DNA of 64,000 bases, from positions 1-64,000 of IMG/VR virus record IMGVR_UViG_3300025853_000053, one strand, 5' to 3'. Within the stretch, counting starts at the first letter, position 1; each line of letters opens with the position of its first letter. Position numbers and translations under genes: made by a program. Source of the DNA: a virus. A model generated the notes under the pieces. It saw only the letters and a program-made list of their open reading frames with translations. It searched no databases and was not told the origin of the DNA. Shown one piece after another: positions 1-7,317 of this stretch.

Positions 1-988
1 TCGACTTTAAATCACCCTTCAGTATTTGAATCTCTGGGTTAGCAGAGAAAGTTACAAAAGAGTCCTTAAACGCTCCCTCGTTTCTTTCAGAAATGTACAT
101 CCCTAAAGAGATTGCAACATCCAAGCAGTTAACATTAGAATTTCCACCAGCTGGTGTCACCATAGAACCTGAGGTGTCAACTACTGGAAGAATTCTTTCC
201 TCGCTCCCCTCCGTGTAATCAGGAAGTGCTTTCCATTGCTCAGAGGCAAAGTCTGCATCTCCGTGTTTGAGAGTTTTGGTCACATCATAAGGATAGACTG
301 CAGCAGCATTTACTTTCTCCTCACCAGACCTTAGTTTCTCAAGATACAAATTATATCTCTCTGAATCATTTTTGTGAAATGCCTTGGTGTATCTTGCAGC
401 TGCTACTGAAGGAAGCTTACCATATTCAATAGATTCCCAATCTTTAGCACACATAGCCTGCTCGACAACATTTGTGAGGCCGACCAGTGTCTTTCTATAT
501 TGCTTAGGCGTGAATCCTAAGAAATTTCTTAGCCTGTTTGCTACCGGACCCTTTCTAGGCATCCATTTAGCACAAAGCCCATTTTCGCTTTCGAGACCAC
601 TCTTTATTAGATCTAATGCAGGTGCTTCGAGCTTGGTGCCAATTAAAGTAAGCAAATCGTCCCACCTTCCATATTCTGGGATGAGATGTAGGTTTTTTCC
701 TAGTATCTCTGGGTTGTCGCTTGCTAAATATGTAATAATATCCTTGAAGATCTGTCTTTCTCCTGCTCCGCCTCTGATGTCTCTTACCCAAAAAAGAATT
801 CTCATGGCTGTAAGTGGATCCTCGTGAAACGCAAGTGAGAAGTTTGCAATAAGTCTTTGCTTATCCTGCCCTCTCATAGCACCAATCATGAAGAATAAAT
901 CTACACAAGCATTCAAAGAAGATGAATTGGTTGTCATCCCATTTTCTGTGGTGGTGTTCTTGGTTCTAAGTGCGTCTACAAGTTTCAT
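1..988 (-). CDS. vWA-domain protein, DUF2828/TROVE-like (partial)
   Basis: The frame is open from an ATG at 988 down to the window edge, giving about 329 residues with the C-terminus missing. The N-terminal part contains RDIRGGAGERQIF, typical of DUF2828/TROVE-like helical-repeat proteins. Near the visible end PVVDTSGSMV is a von Willebrand A MIDAS signature (DxSGS), so metal-dependent protein binding is likely. Relatives of the TROVE/Ro60 type bind structured RNA, but whether this one does is inference. A TATATAA-type box lies 17 bases upstream of the start. It is the last minus-strand gene visible at the left edge. Confidence 0.75.
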   Translation of the reverse strand, partial: MKLVDALRTKNTTTENGMTTNSSSLNACVDLFFMIGAMRGQDKQRLIANFSLAFHEDPLTAMRILFWVRDIRGGAGERQIFKDIITYLASDNPEILGKNLHLIPEYGRWDDLLTLIGTKLEAPALDLIKSGLESENGLCAKWMPRKGPVANRLRNFLGFTPKQYRKTLVGLTNVVEQAMCAKDWESIEYGKLPSVAAARYTKAFHKNDSERYNLYLEKLRSGEEKVNAAAVYPYDVTKTLKHGDADFASEQWKALPDYTEGSEERILPVVDTSGSMVTPAGGNSNVNCLDVAISLGMYISERNEGAFKDSFVTFSANPEIQILKGDLKS

Positions 989-1005
989 ATTACCGATTTT
1001 GGACT

Positions 1006-1014
1006 TTATATACC
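1006..1014 (-). promoter_or_regulatory. Candidate late-type promoter box (GGTATATAA)
   Basis: AT-rich box 17 bases upstream of the ATG at 988, matching the box and spacing seen before many minus-strand genes here. No -35 element is evident. Confidence 0.45.
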
Positions 1015-1101
1015 TCTAAATGTTAGTTGTTTCTTATTTTTTGTAATGACAGCGCAAGATTAATTGGATATCCCGAGCTAAAAAAATATTTCCGAAAAAT
1101 T

Positions 1102-2544
1102 CTAAAACCTTTTCAGTACATAAAGCTTTTTACTTGCTCTAGTGTAAGCTGTATACTTGATTCTGTTTCTTTCTATGACATCCCAATTCATCTCAATATC
1201 ATCCTCCATTACAAAGGATGTTTCGTAGGTACTACCCTGGGACTTGTGTGCGGTTATACAATAAGCATAGGAAACATCAGCGAATTCTCTGAGAAAATCA
1301 TAGTAAGCAAGCCATGACTTGTCCTTTCCTTTCTTCTGGATTGCTATATTCTTAAGAATGTTTGCTACTCTTTTAAAATCATATTCACTATCCTCGTGCA
1401 GAATCTCAATTGTGTCTTCATGTCTTGAATTGTTGTCATCCAAAAACCAAACACGAGTTTCATAGTATTTAAGATCCACCTCCAAATCTTCAACCTTAGC
1501 TTTCTGAGTTTTAATTTCAAATGAATCAACAGTGAATTCATCGTTGGTGTTGAAAACCACCATTCCATTCACAATATAGGGGCTATTGATAATCAGTTTT
1601 TCTCCAACCAATATCTTTTCTCCTATTTGCTCCTCCCCGTAGATCACTCTTCTAACTAAGGTGTTCATGGTTGACACCGTTTTATTCCTCCAAGCTATTA
1701 CCTTAGCATATTCGGAGTCTTCCTCGAAGCTTTTGGTTTTGAAATACTTTTCCATGTAAGAGGAAATGTTTTTCCTTACCCCAGGATCTCCAAGATTTAG
1801 AAATTCAATACCTTCCCCCGATTTATTAGTTATGGTCTGTGGTAGAATACCAGAATCTGGCTCGTTAATATTTTCACGGATCTTTACAGAAGAACTAATA
1901 ATCGGGTTGTCAAGCTTTTGTCTCATGATGGTCTTCAGATCCAAAGTCTTAATTTCATATTCCTCTGCAAGCTCTTCTCTAAAAGGTATACAATCTGGTT
2001 TCCCAACAGGTGGGATCTGTGCAGGATCACCCATGCATATTACCTTTATATTTTCCCTGTGCTTAATTATTTTTTCAAAGAGATCATCATTCAACATGGA
2101 GACCTCATCGATTATTAGAAGCTTAATTTTCGATATCTTCGGCTGAAATCCAGGATCCTTGACAAACTCCTGCTTCCCGTCAAGTGTTATCTTCTCCTTT
2201 AATCCAAGTAGCTTGTGAATGGTTTGGAAAGAGACCCGAGTGTCGTGTATATCAGACGATCTACGAATGACCCTGACTGATTTATTAGTTGGACCAGTAA
2301 CGGCAATTCTATACCACCCCTTATCCCGATAAAGCTCCGTTAAAAGGTAGTTCACTAAAAGACTTACGCAAAATGTTTTACCAGTCCCAGCCCAACCTCT
2401 AAGCACATAGATGGATCTGTCAGTTGGGTTCCTAACATAATTTACAAGCTTCCCAAATGCCAGCCTTTGGTCGCCATTTAATATCGAGGTATCTACTGTT
2501 TTTGTTTTAGTGCCCAAACTTTCAAATTTATTATGGGAGGTCAA
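1102..2544 (-). CDS. dda: Dda-like SF1B DNA helicase
   Basis: 480 residues, close to T4 Dda (439). Walker A GWAGTGKT is at about 50-57 and Walker B IIDEVSML near 145-151. MGDPAQIPPVG is motif III, and the C-terminal TAHKSQGSTYE is the motif V/VI region of RecD/Dda-type 5'-3' helicases. In T4, Dda unwinds origins, restarts replication and removes roadblocks. No ATG exists before the essential N-terminal region. The likely start is TTG at 2544, preceded by AAGG nine bases upstream; a later TTG at residue 10 lacks such a site. Family assignment is firm, start less so. Confidence 0.92.
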   Translation of the reverse strand: MTSHNKFESLGTKTKTVDTSILNGDQRLAFGKLVNYVRNPTDRSIYVLRGWAGTGKTFCVSLLVNYLLTELYRDKGWYRIAVTGPTNKSVRVIRRSSDIHDTRVSFQTIHKLLGLKEKITLDGKQEFVKDPGFQPKISKIKLLIIDEVSMLNDDLFEKIIKHRENIKVICMGDPAQIPPVGKPDCIPFREELAEEYEIKTLDLKTIMRQKLDNPIISSSVKIRENINEPDSGILPQTITNKSGEGIEFLNLGDPGVRKNISSYMEKYFKTKSFEEDSEYAKVIAWRNKTVSTMNTLVRRVIYGEEQIGEKILVGEKLIINSPYIVNGMVVFNTNDEFTVDSFEIKTQKAKVEDLEVDLKYYETRVWFLDDNNSRHEDTIEILHEDSEYDFKRVANILKNIAIQKKGKDKSWLAYYDFLREFADVSYAYCITAHKSQGSTYETSFVMEDDIEMNWDVIERNRIKYTAYTRASKKLYVLKRF

Positions 2545-2571
2545 TTAAAAATACCTTACAGAATTTCTCAC

Positions 2572-2874
2572 CTACCATTTTGATTCTCCGTTTTTACAAA
2601 CCATTTCATCTACTACTGTTTCTTTACGACTATCCCTTGGTATTTCTGGACAGAGTACATTTCTCACAAAGTCTTGTGCCTCTTTAAGAGTCTTAAAAGT
2701 AGTTCTCACTTTATAACAGTCACCATATCCGCAAGTCTCATGCTTTATATCTTTCCAATAGGACCACCATAAGAACTTTTTCCATTCTTGGATGTAGTAA
2801 TACTCATTGGAGAGATTTCCCTTCTCGTCAAAGTATTCGTAGTGTTTGATTAAGAAATTGGCTTGTGCTTTCAT
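2572..2874 (-). CDS. Hypothetical protein (100 aa)
   Basis: I do not recognise this protein. It is rich in Tyr, Trp and Lys, with four Cys, two of them in a CGYGDC group near residue 50. It has no signal peptide or membrane segment. Its ATG is at 2874, just after the stop of the upstream 164-residue gene (2 bases), so the two are probably co-translated and lie between the oxygenase/ClpP group and the helicase. Confidence 0.6.
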   Translation of the reverse strand: MKAQANFLIKHYEYFDEKGNLSNEYYYIQEWKKFLWWSYWKDIKHETCGYGDCYKVRTTFKTLKEAQDFVRNVLCPEIPRDSRKETVVDEMVCKNGESKW

Positions 2875-2876
2875 AT

Positions 2877-3371
2877 TTAACTAAAATCAGTTGAACTACA
2901 CACTCTTAGGCCATCAATCTCACGATCATAATATCTAGGATCGTTAAACAGGGAACTCCTTTCGTTGTTTTTATAATATTCAGCATCAACAGTCAAACCA
3001 TTAGGCCCTCCCCACTCAAATGCCATATCTAAGAATGCTTGAGGTTCCTCCTCTGCACCGTACTCATCAACTACCCGACCACTCTTGACAAAATCGATTA
3101 ATTGTTGCTTATTGGAATAATACTTATTGTCGTGGAAGTTCCAGCAGAATTTCCACCCCATACTACGTTTTCCAAGGTGAATATTAGATCCTTCGATAAA
3201 CTCATCCCATGGGTTCATTGGACTCCACTCGTCTTCTGGGTCGTCAATGTACCTAAACCTGTCAGCTATAAGATCTGGTGTCATCTTGAGACCGATAAGC
3301 CTTGTCCGGAGTCTGTCCCTGCGCTCCTCCATTTCTGATTCAGTCGGAATTCTATAATAGTTTGTTCCCAT
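2877..3371 (-). CDS. Conserved phage protein, MGTNYY family
   Basis: 164 residues starting MGTNYYRIP, with IHLGKRSMGWKFCW in the middle. I recall small phage proteins that begin MGTNYY and carry a HIGKSSxGW motif, often with a Cys pair; their function is unknown to me. The sequence is acidic, soluble and Trp/Tyr-rich. It is separated by 2 bases from the next gene downstream, suggesting one transcript with it. Confidence 0.7.
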   Translation of the reverse strand: MGTNYYRIPTESEMEERRDRLRTRLIGLKMTPDLIADRFRYIDDPEDEWSPMNPWDEFIEGSNIHLGKRSMGWKFCWNFHDNKYYSNKQQLIDFVKSGRVVDEYGAEEEPQAFLDMAFEWGGPNGLTVDAEYYKNNERSSLFNDPRYYDREIDGLRVCSSTDFS

Positions 3372-3402
3372 ATTTTACCTTACTGTTCTATTTCGATGCT
3401 TA

Positions 3403-4164
3403 TCAAATCTCGAATATATTTTTATCTGGATCTTTATCTTCGTTTTTTTCTGGGTGTTTCCAAATAGCAGCGTGTTGGCTACTCTTTTCATCATCCGGTC
3501 TGTCTTTAGTAAAATAATAAAGAGCAAGAGAAATTCTTGATTCCTCCGATGGACAAGCTAATGGCTCTGGGTGTCCATGGAAAGCGTCATCTGTTATGTT
3601 GAAAATAACAGCCCTGTTAAAAACTGGAGGAATTGATTTTACACAATTTTTCAAGTCCTTATCCCAAAGCTCGAGGTTGCCGCCCCAAGATTTATCCCAA
3701 TTTTCATTTAGATAGAGGAGTAAATTTATTCTCCTGTGTAATCCAGTATCTGGATGGATGTTATAATCAGCGTGAATGGAAAGTTTTCCTTCACGCATTA
3801 TTTTGTGAACCCCACCACCGATGAAATTAGGATCTGGGATTAAGCCTTTTATGCCAGTTAGATCCTCTAGGAACCTCAGGGTCGTATCAGAGTTAAGAAA
3901 GCTTAGGATTTCATAAGTTGCTGGGGCATATAATTTTATATCCTGGATATTATCCTCACACCAAGGGGTAAAAAACTTATTAACCTGATTTCCCTCAGAA
4001 TACTTTGAGGGATCATAGCCCCAATATTGATATTTTCCCATCTCATTAGCAGATTGCCTTAACTTCACCCCATCAACAACAAAATTGTCGATAACTGTGT
4101 GTGGAAAGGGATAAGCTATTGAATACCCAAAACTAATACTTTGGGTCAATTGGGAATCTATCAT
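3403..4164 (-). CDS. 2OG-Fe(II) oxygenase (prolyl 4-hydroxylase-like)
   Basis: 253 residues. The double-stranded beta-helix signature is complete: the HxD pair in LSIHADYNIHPDTG, the distal His in DAFHGHPEPL, and the 2-oxoglutarate-binding Arg in ESRISLALYYF. Such enzymes hydroxylate protein side chains or, in some phages, modified bases; the substrate here is unknown. Its start overlaps the ClpP stop by 4 bases (ATGA), and a second oxygenase-like gene lies on the other side of ClpP, so the three are probably one translational unit. Confidence 0.88.
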   Translation of the reverse strand: MIDSQLTQSISFGYSIAYPFPHTVIDNFVVDGVKLRQSANEMGKYQYWGYDPSKYSEGNQVNKFFTPWCEDNIQDIKLYAPATYEILSFLNSDTTLRFLEDLTGIKGLIPDPNFIGGGVHKIMREGKLSIHADYNIHPDTGLHRRINLLLYLNENWDKSWGGNLELWDKDLKNCVKSIPPVFNRAVIFNITDDAFHGHPEPLACPSEESRISLALYYFTKDRPDDEKSSQHAAIWKHPEKNEDKDPDKNIFEI

Positions 4165-4835
4165 TTATTTTTTGGTTTGTTCTTAATCACATCATCTATG
4201 ATTCCATATTTAACAGCTTCTTTAGCATCCATCCAAAAATCCCTACTTGCGTCTTCAGCAACTTGCTTTGGGTCCTTGTCGCAATAATCACCTAGCAATT
4301 CGAATAGAATCTTATTATATTTCTCCCATTCTTCAAAATCAATCTTCGCATCCTGGATGTTACCACTAAAGCCGCCAGAGGATTGATGGAGCATTACTTT
4401 GGAGAACCTCAAAGAATATCTTTTACCTTTTGTGCCAGCACCAAGAAGAATAGATCCCATTGAAGCAGCCATACCGGTATTAACAGTAATAATATCAGAT
4501 TTGATGTAATCCATAACATCTACCATAGAAAGTCCAGATTTAACAGACCCTCCAGGTGAATCGATGTGCATAGTAATGTCCTTACTGTCTATGGAATCTA
4601 AAAACATTAGTTGTGCTTGGACTATTGTTGACATTTTATCATTAACTGGACCGGCAACCCAAAGAAGCCTATCCATCATTAATCTTGAGAAAATATCCAT
4701 TTGGGTAGCCCTCAGTTCCCTCTCTTCTAAAATGTATGGGGTTAAAGAACCCTCGACAAATCTCGAATAATTGTGTACATCGAGTGAACCAATGTTATGT
4801 TCACTCATCGCATATTTTTCAAATTCTTTTCTCAT
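4161..4835 (-). CDS. clpP: ClpP-like serine protease
   Basis: 224 residues with the ClpP fold landmarks: DSPGGSV near 92-98, nucleophile Ser125 in GMAASMGS, His150 in VMLHQSSGG, and an Asp (about 195) in AEDASRDFW followed by A-x-x-YGIIDD. Triad and oxyanion loop look intact, so it should be active. Host ClpP works with ClpX/A; a phage copy could retarget host proteolysis or act on phage proteins. Because ClpP-fold proteases also mature proheads in some phages, a role in cutting tagged head proteins is possible but unproven; T4 uses an unrelated-in-detail protease, gp21. Confidence 0.93.
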   Translation of the reverse strand: MRKEFEKYAMSEHNIGSLDVHNYSRFVEGSLTPYILEERELRATQMDIFSRLMMDRLLWVAGPVNDKMSTIVQAQLMFLDSIDSKDITMHIDSPGGSVKSGLSMVDVMDYIKSDIITVNTGMAASMGSILLGAGTKGKRYSLRFSKVMLHQSSGGFSGNIQDAKIDFEEWEKYNKILFELLGDYCDKDPKQVAEDASRDFWMDAKEAVKYGIIDDVIKNKPKNK

Positions 4836-5410
4836 ATTTCTTTTTTAAGCTTTCCTGTTGTTTGACTGTGAGGGATAAACTCCCAAAGATTTATTGCTAT
4901 TGCTTTACGTGTTCCCGCAGTTACCTGAGACACCCCATGTGGAACTGTACCAGCATCAAATATTACAAGTCTATTTGATTTCGCATAAATCCTTTCCGGT
5001 TCTTTATCAAGACCCTCTGAAAAGATTTCCAACATTCCACCGTCAAATTCTTGCTGTGGTGGATAATACACTGTTCCAATTTGGGCAAATTGGATTTCTC
5101 TAGTCTCTGAGAACAGCTCTTCATCTTTATCAAAGTGAACATCTAGTTTGTCTTGATAATTATTCTCTGGATCTGCTGAAAGAATACCAGTCCAATACTC
5201 AAAACCAGCAACATTGAATACTTTACTAATTGGACAGCTATCGCCCCAGATGTATTTTATCAGTCTTTTTTTTAGTGTATCTGGCGGAGAACTCCACCAT
5301 CCTTCCCAAAAGAAATAATTTTCACCCGCATCTTTGAAGAAATCCTTGTCTGATGCAATTTCTGCCAATAGATCCTCGTCCTTAATATAGTTGTCAATAA
5401 CTACTATCAC
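4832..5410 (-). CDS. Second 2OG-Fe(II) oxygenase-like protein
   Basis: 192 residues. VHFDKDEEL provides a candidate HxD metal pair, FDGGMLEIF matches the GG(x)L strand usual in phage PKHD-type hydroxylases, and VPHGVSQV with TRKAIAINLW supplies the distal His and 2OG-binding Arg. It begins with GTG directly on the upstream stop (TAAGTG) and its own stop overlaps the ClpP start by 4 bases, so translation appears coupled. It differs clearly from the oxygenase at 3403-4164, so this is not a simple duplication. Confidence 0.82.
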   Translation of the reverse strand: MIVVIDNYIKDEDLLAEIASDKDFFKDAGENYFFWEGWWSSPPDTLKKRLIKYIWGDSCPISKVFNVAGFEYWTGILSADPENNYQDKLDVHFDKDEELFSETREIQFAQIGTVYYPPQQEFDGGMLEIFSEGLDKEPERIYAKSNRLVIFDAGTVPHGVSQVTAGTRKAIAINLWEFIPHSQTTGKLKKEI

Positions 5411-5650
5411 TTAATATTCTAGTTTGAAAGGCTCTTTTATCCCGGTTTCCCTGTTGATAAAATAGCGATCGTTTCCGCTATTAATATTACCCTGTAAGTG
5501 ATAAATTATTTCCCTTGCTGCCTTTAATTCTTCTAAAACATCAAGGATATTTACCTTATGATTTTTGGATATTGTTAAATCCTCAATATCACCAATAGCT
5601 GAATTTACCTTTGCCCCTGCTTCTTGGAGCATATATTTTACGTTTTCCAT
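5411..5650 (-). CDS. Hypothetical protein (79 aa)
   Basis: Starts MENVKYMLQEAG at the ATG at 5650; a longer TTG start at 5677 is possible but less likely. It is mainly helical by composition. I do not recognise it. Its stop overlaps the GTG start of the oxygenase-like gene downstream, placing it at the head of the oxygenase-ClpP-oxygenase unit. Confidence 0.55.
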   Translation of the reverse strand: MENVKYMLQEAGAKVNSAIGDIEDLTISKNHKVNILDVLEELKAAREIIYHLQGNINSGNDRYFINRETGIKEPFKLEY

Positions 5651-5707
5651 TTTATACAGTTTTGGATTATACCTCAAAACTACCAGGAAGTAACGAAGAA
5701 AAAAAAT

Positions 5708-6031
5708 TTAAATGAGGGAATTGTTAACAGATCTGTGAGCTACCCCGCCCACACCAGCAATTCCGCTATATAAAGAATACACATTCTTTATTGTGCTATC
5801 CCACGGAAATTGGGATTCAGAGAGTCTGAGCATGGGCTTTACAGATACAAGATGATTTTCACCCATTACATCAGAGAACTTACACCTCAGTGTGCATTTG
5901 CCGTGTACTGGACAAACACAATGTATGTAAACAACACCATCCCCAGATGGCTTTTGAAAAAAATCGGAGAAGTGGGTATCAAAACCCTCCTTCTCCTTTA
6001 AATATGATTGTAATTCTTCTAAGAACTTCAT
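5708..6031 (-). CDS. Hypothetical Cys-rich small protein (107 aa)
   Basis: Contains a cluster CVCPVHGKCTLRC (about residues 38-50), with four Cys and one His in 13 residues, plausible for a zinc-binding knuckle. The rest is unremarkable and I do not recognise the family. It follows thioredoxin by 5 bases on the same strand. Confidence 0.6.
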   Translation of the reverse strand: MKFLEELQSYLKEKEGFDTHFSDFFQKPSGDGVVYIHCVCPVHGKCTLRCKFSDVMGENHLVSVKPMLRLSESQFPWDSTIKNVYSLYSGIAGVGGVAHRSVNNSLI

Positions 6032-6036
6032 TAGGA

Positions 6037-6339
6037 TTAAACCATATATTCATTGACCCATTCTTGGACCTTAGCCTGTGGCATTGCCCCAGTTTTCATA
6101 GAAACCTCTTTTCCGTCTTTGAAAATAGTCATAGTTGGGATGCTCCTGATTCCTCTTTCAGCAGTAATCTCTCTGGATTCATCAACATTTACCTTGACAA
6201 CTTTAAGGTTTGGGTTTGCCTCGTCAATCCTTTCCAAAACTGGACCTAACATTTTACAGGGTCCGCACCAAGGTGCCCAAAAATCAACTAGGATGTTTCC
6301 TCCTGCTTCAAGCTCCTGATTAAATTCTTCTATCGTCAT
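6037..6339 (-). CDS. trxA: Thioredoxin
   Basis: 100 residues with the classic active site FWAPWCGPCKM (Cys25 and Cys28) and cis-proline region RSIPTM. The length is normal for thioredoxin. In this phage it most likely reduces the phage ribonucleotide reductase, whose large subunit has C-terminal redox cysteines; it could also serve as a polymerase processivity factor as in T7, though a clamp-like gene argues against that. Confidence 0.95.
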   Translation of the reverse strand: MTIEEFNQELEAGGNILVDFWAPWCGPCKMLGPVLERIDEANPNLKVVKVNVDESREITAERGIRSIPTMTIFKDGKEVSMKTGAMPQAKVQEWVNEYMV

Positions 6340-6384
6340 AATTTATATTTATTACTTATAGTTGTTCTTTGTTGGATTATTCCA

Positions 6385-6705
6385 CTAAATTAAAATGGTC
6401 TGTACCATATCTGGTTGTGTCCGGTATGTAATTTGGGGATTTGGAGACATAATAACAGATATCCCATCTGAGAGGTTATGAAGGCTAGATATGTAATTCA
6501 TTACGTCGTCCCTTTTCTCTGGTGGAAACTTGTATGTTGACATTACATCATCAACTATCTTATCCAATGAATTTTCAAATTCTGCAGGATCGTGGAACTT
6601 AAAATACTTCTCATATTTCTTAACAAAATCCCTAATCATAGCCTGCTCTGGTTGGGTTAAGGATAGGTCAGACATAAAGTCGTCAAACTCTCTAATTAAT
6701 CTCAT
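6385..6705 (-). CDS. Hypothetical protein with capsid-targeting-like N-terminus
   Basis: 106 residues, beginning MRLIREFDDFMSDLSL. The R-x-F-x-x-F pattern matches the N-terminal tag shared by many proteins in this window. The body is helical and charged with no recognised domain. It diverges from the plus-strand gene at 6765 across a 59-base region that holds an AT-rich promoter-like box readable on both strands. Confidence 0.6.
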   Translation of the reverse strand: MRLIREFDDFMSDLSLTQPEQAMIRDFVKKYEKYFKFHDPAEFENSLDKIVDDVMSTYKFPPEKRDDVMNYISSLHNLSDGISVIMSPNPQITYRTQPDMVQTILI

Positions 6706-6730
6706 AGCCGAAACACTTATTGTTTTACCT

Positions 6731-6740
6731 GATATATATT
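6731..6740. promoter_or_regulatory. Shared divergent promoter-like box
   Basis: GATATATATT on plus, AATATATATC on minus. It lies 25 bases from the minus start at 6705 and 25 bases from the plus ATG at 6765, so the same near-palindromic box could serve both genes. Confidence 0.4.
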
Positions 6741-6764
6741 CAATAACACTAATTGATAATCGAA

Positions 6765-7112
6765 ATGTCTACAGAAGAAAGAGATACACAAATTGAGGAT
6801 CAAGTTGATTTCACACAAGAACAATCACCCGAACAGGAAGAACTTACACCAGAGGTAAATGATTTTGATGAAACTGGCGGAGAGGAAACAGGATCTGAAA
6901 TGCCTGAAATTCCTACAGATTCTACAGAAACTTCGGAGCTACCACAAATAGACCAGGCAGATTCTATTGAACAGACGGAGGAACCACATACACCACCAGT
7001 CCAAGAAACCCCAATTGAAATCAGTCCGGAACAGCCAATTCAGCAATCACAAGAAACCTCATCACCCGGTAGAGTAATGAGGTTTGAGGATTTCGTTAAT
7101 AACAGGGATTAA
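6765..7112 (+). CDS. Acidic low-complexity protein with C-terminal tag-like motif
   Basis: 115 residues from the ATG at 6765 (MSTEERDTQIEDQ). It is almost entirely Glu, Gln, Pro, Thr and Ser, hence disordered and very acidic. The last 15 residues change character: GRVMRFEDFVNNRD, a match to the F-x-x-F tag otherwise seen at N-termini here. This recalls scaffold/core proteins, which are acidic and carry a terminal interaction motif, but that role is inference. Rare plus-strand gene; its end overlaps the minus-strand gene at 7109 by 4 bases. Confidence 0.7.
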   Translation: MSTEERDTQIEDQVDFTQEQSPEQEELTPEVNDFDETGGEETGSEMPEIPTDSTETSELPQIDQADSIEQTEEPHTPPVQETPIEISPEQPIQQSQETSSPGRVMRFEDFVNNRD

Positions 7113-7288
7113 TCTTTTTCAGACCTACCTAGGTCTCTTCTTATTAAACCCCTCACGTAATGTGATATTGAAACCGGAGGTTCTCCGGAGGTTAAAGCTT
7201 TCTTAGAAATCTTTTTACTAAGTTCTTCCAGGTCTTCTGTTGATAACAGGACCTGGATTTTTTCTGTTTTATCTTCTCCTTTTGCCAT
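7109..7288 (-). CDS. Small ribbon-helix-helix-like protein
   Basis: 59 residues from the ATG at 7288. A strand-like segment EKIQVLLSTEDLEEL is followed by SISHYVRGLIRRDL, which resembles the strand plus R-x-L-I-R helix of MetJ/Arc/CopG DNA-binding proteins. If right, it would be a dimeric regulator. The box ending at 7317 lies 20 bases upstream. The assignment is tentative because of the small size. Confidence 0.6.
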   Translation of the reverse strand: MAKGEDKTEKIQVLLSTEDLEELSKKISKKALTSGEPPVSISHYVRGLIRRDLGRSEKD

Positions 7289-7308
7289 AGTTGGAATTTA
7301 TTTCTACT

Positions 7309-7317
7309 TTATATATT
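7309..7317 (-). promoter_or_regulatory. Candidate late-type promoter box (AATATATAA)
   Basis: 20 bases upstream of the ATG at 7288 and overlapping the stop of the upstream ATP-grasp gene; same core as the other boxes. Confidence 0.4.

Noticed and set aside
384-827. Plus-strand open frame in the left end
   Set aside because: It is antisense to the clear DUF2828/vWA protein on the minus strand and has no motif.
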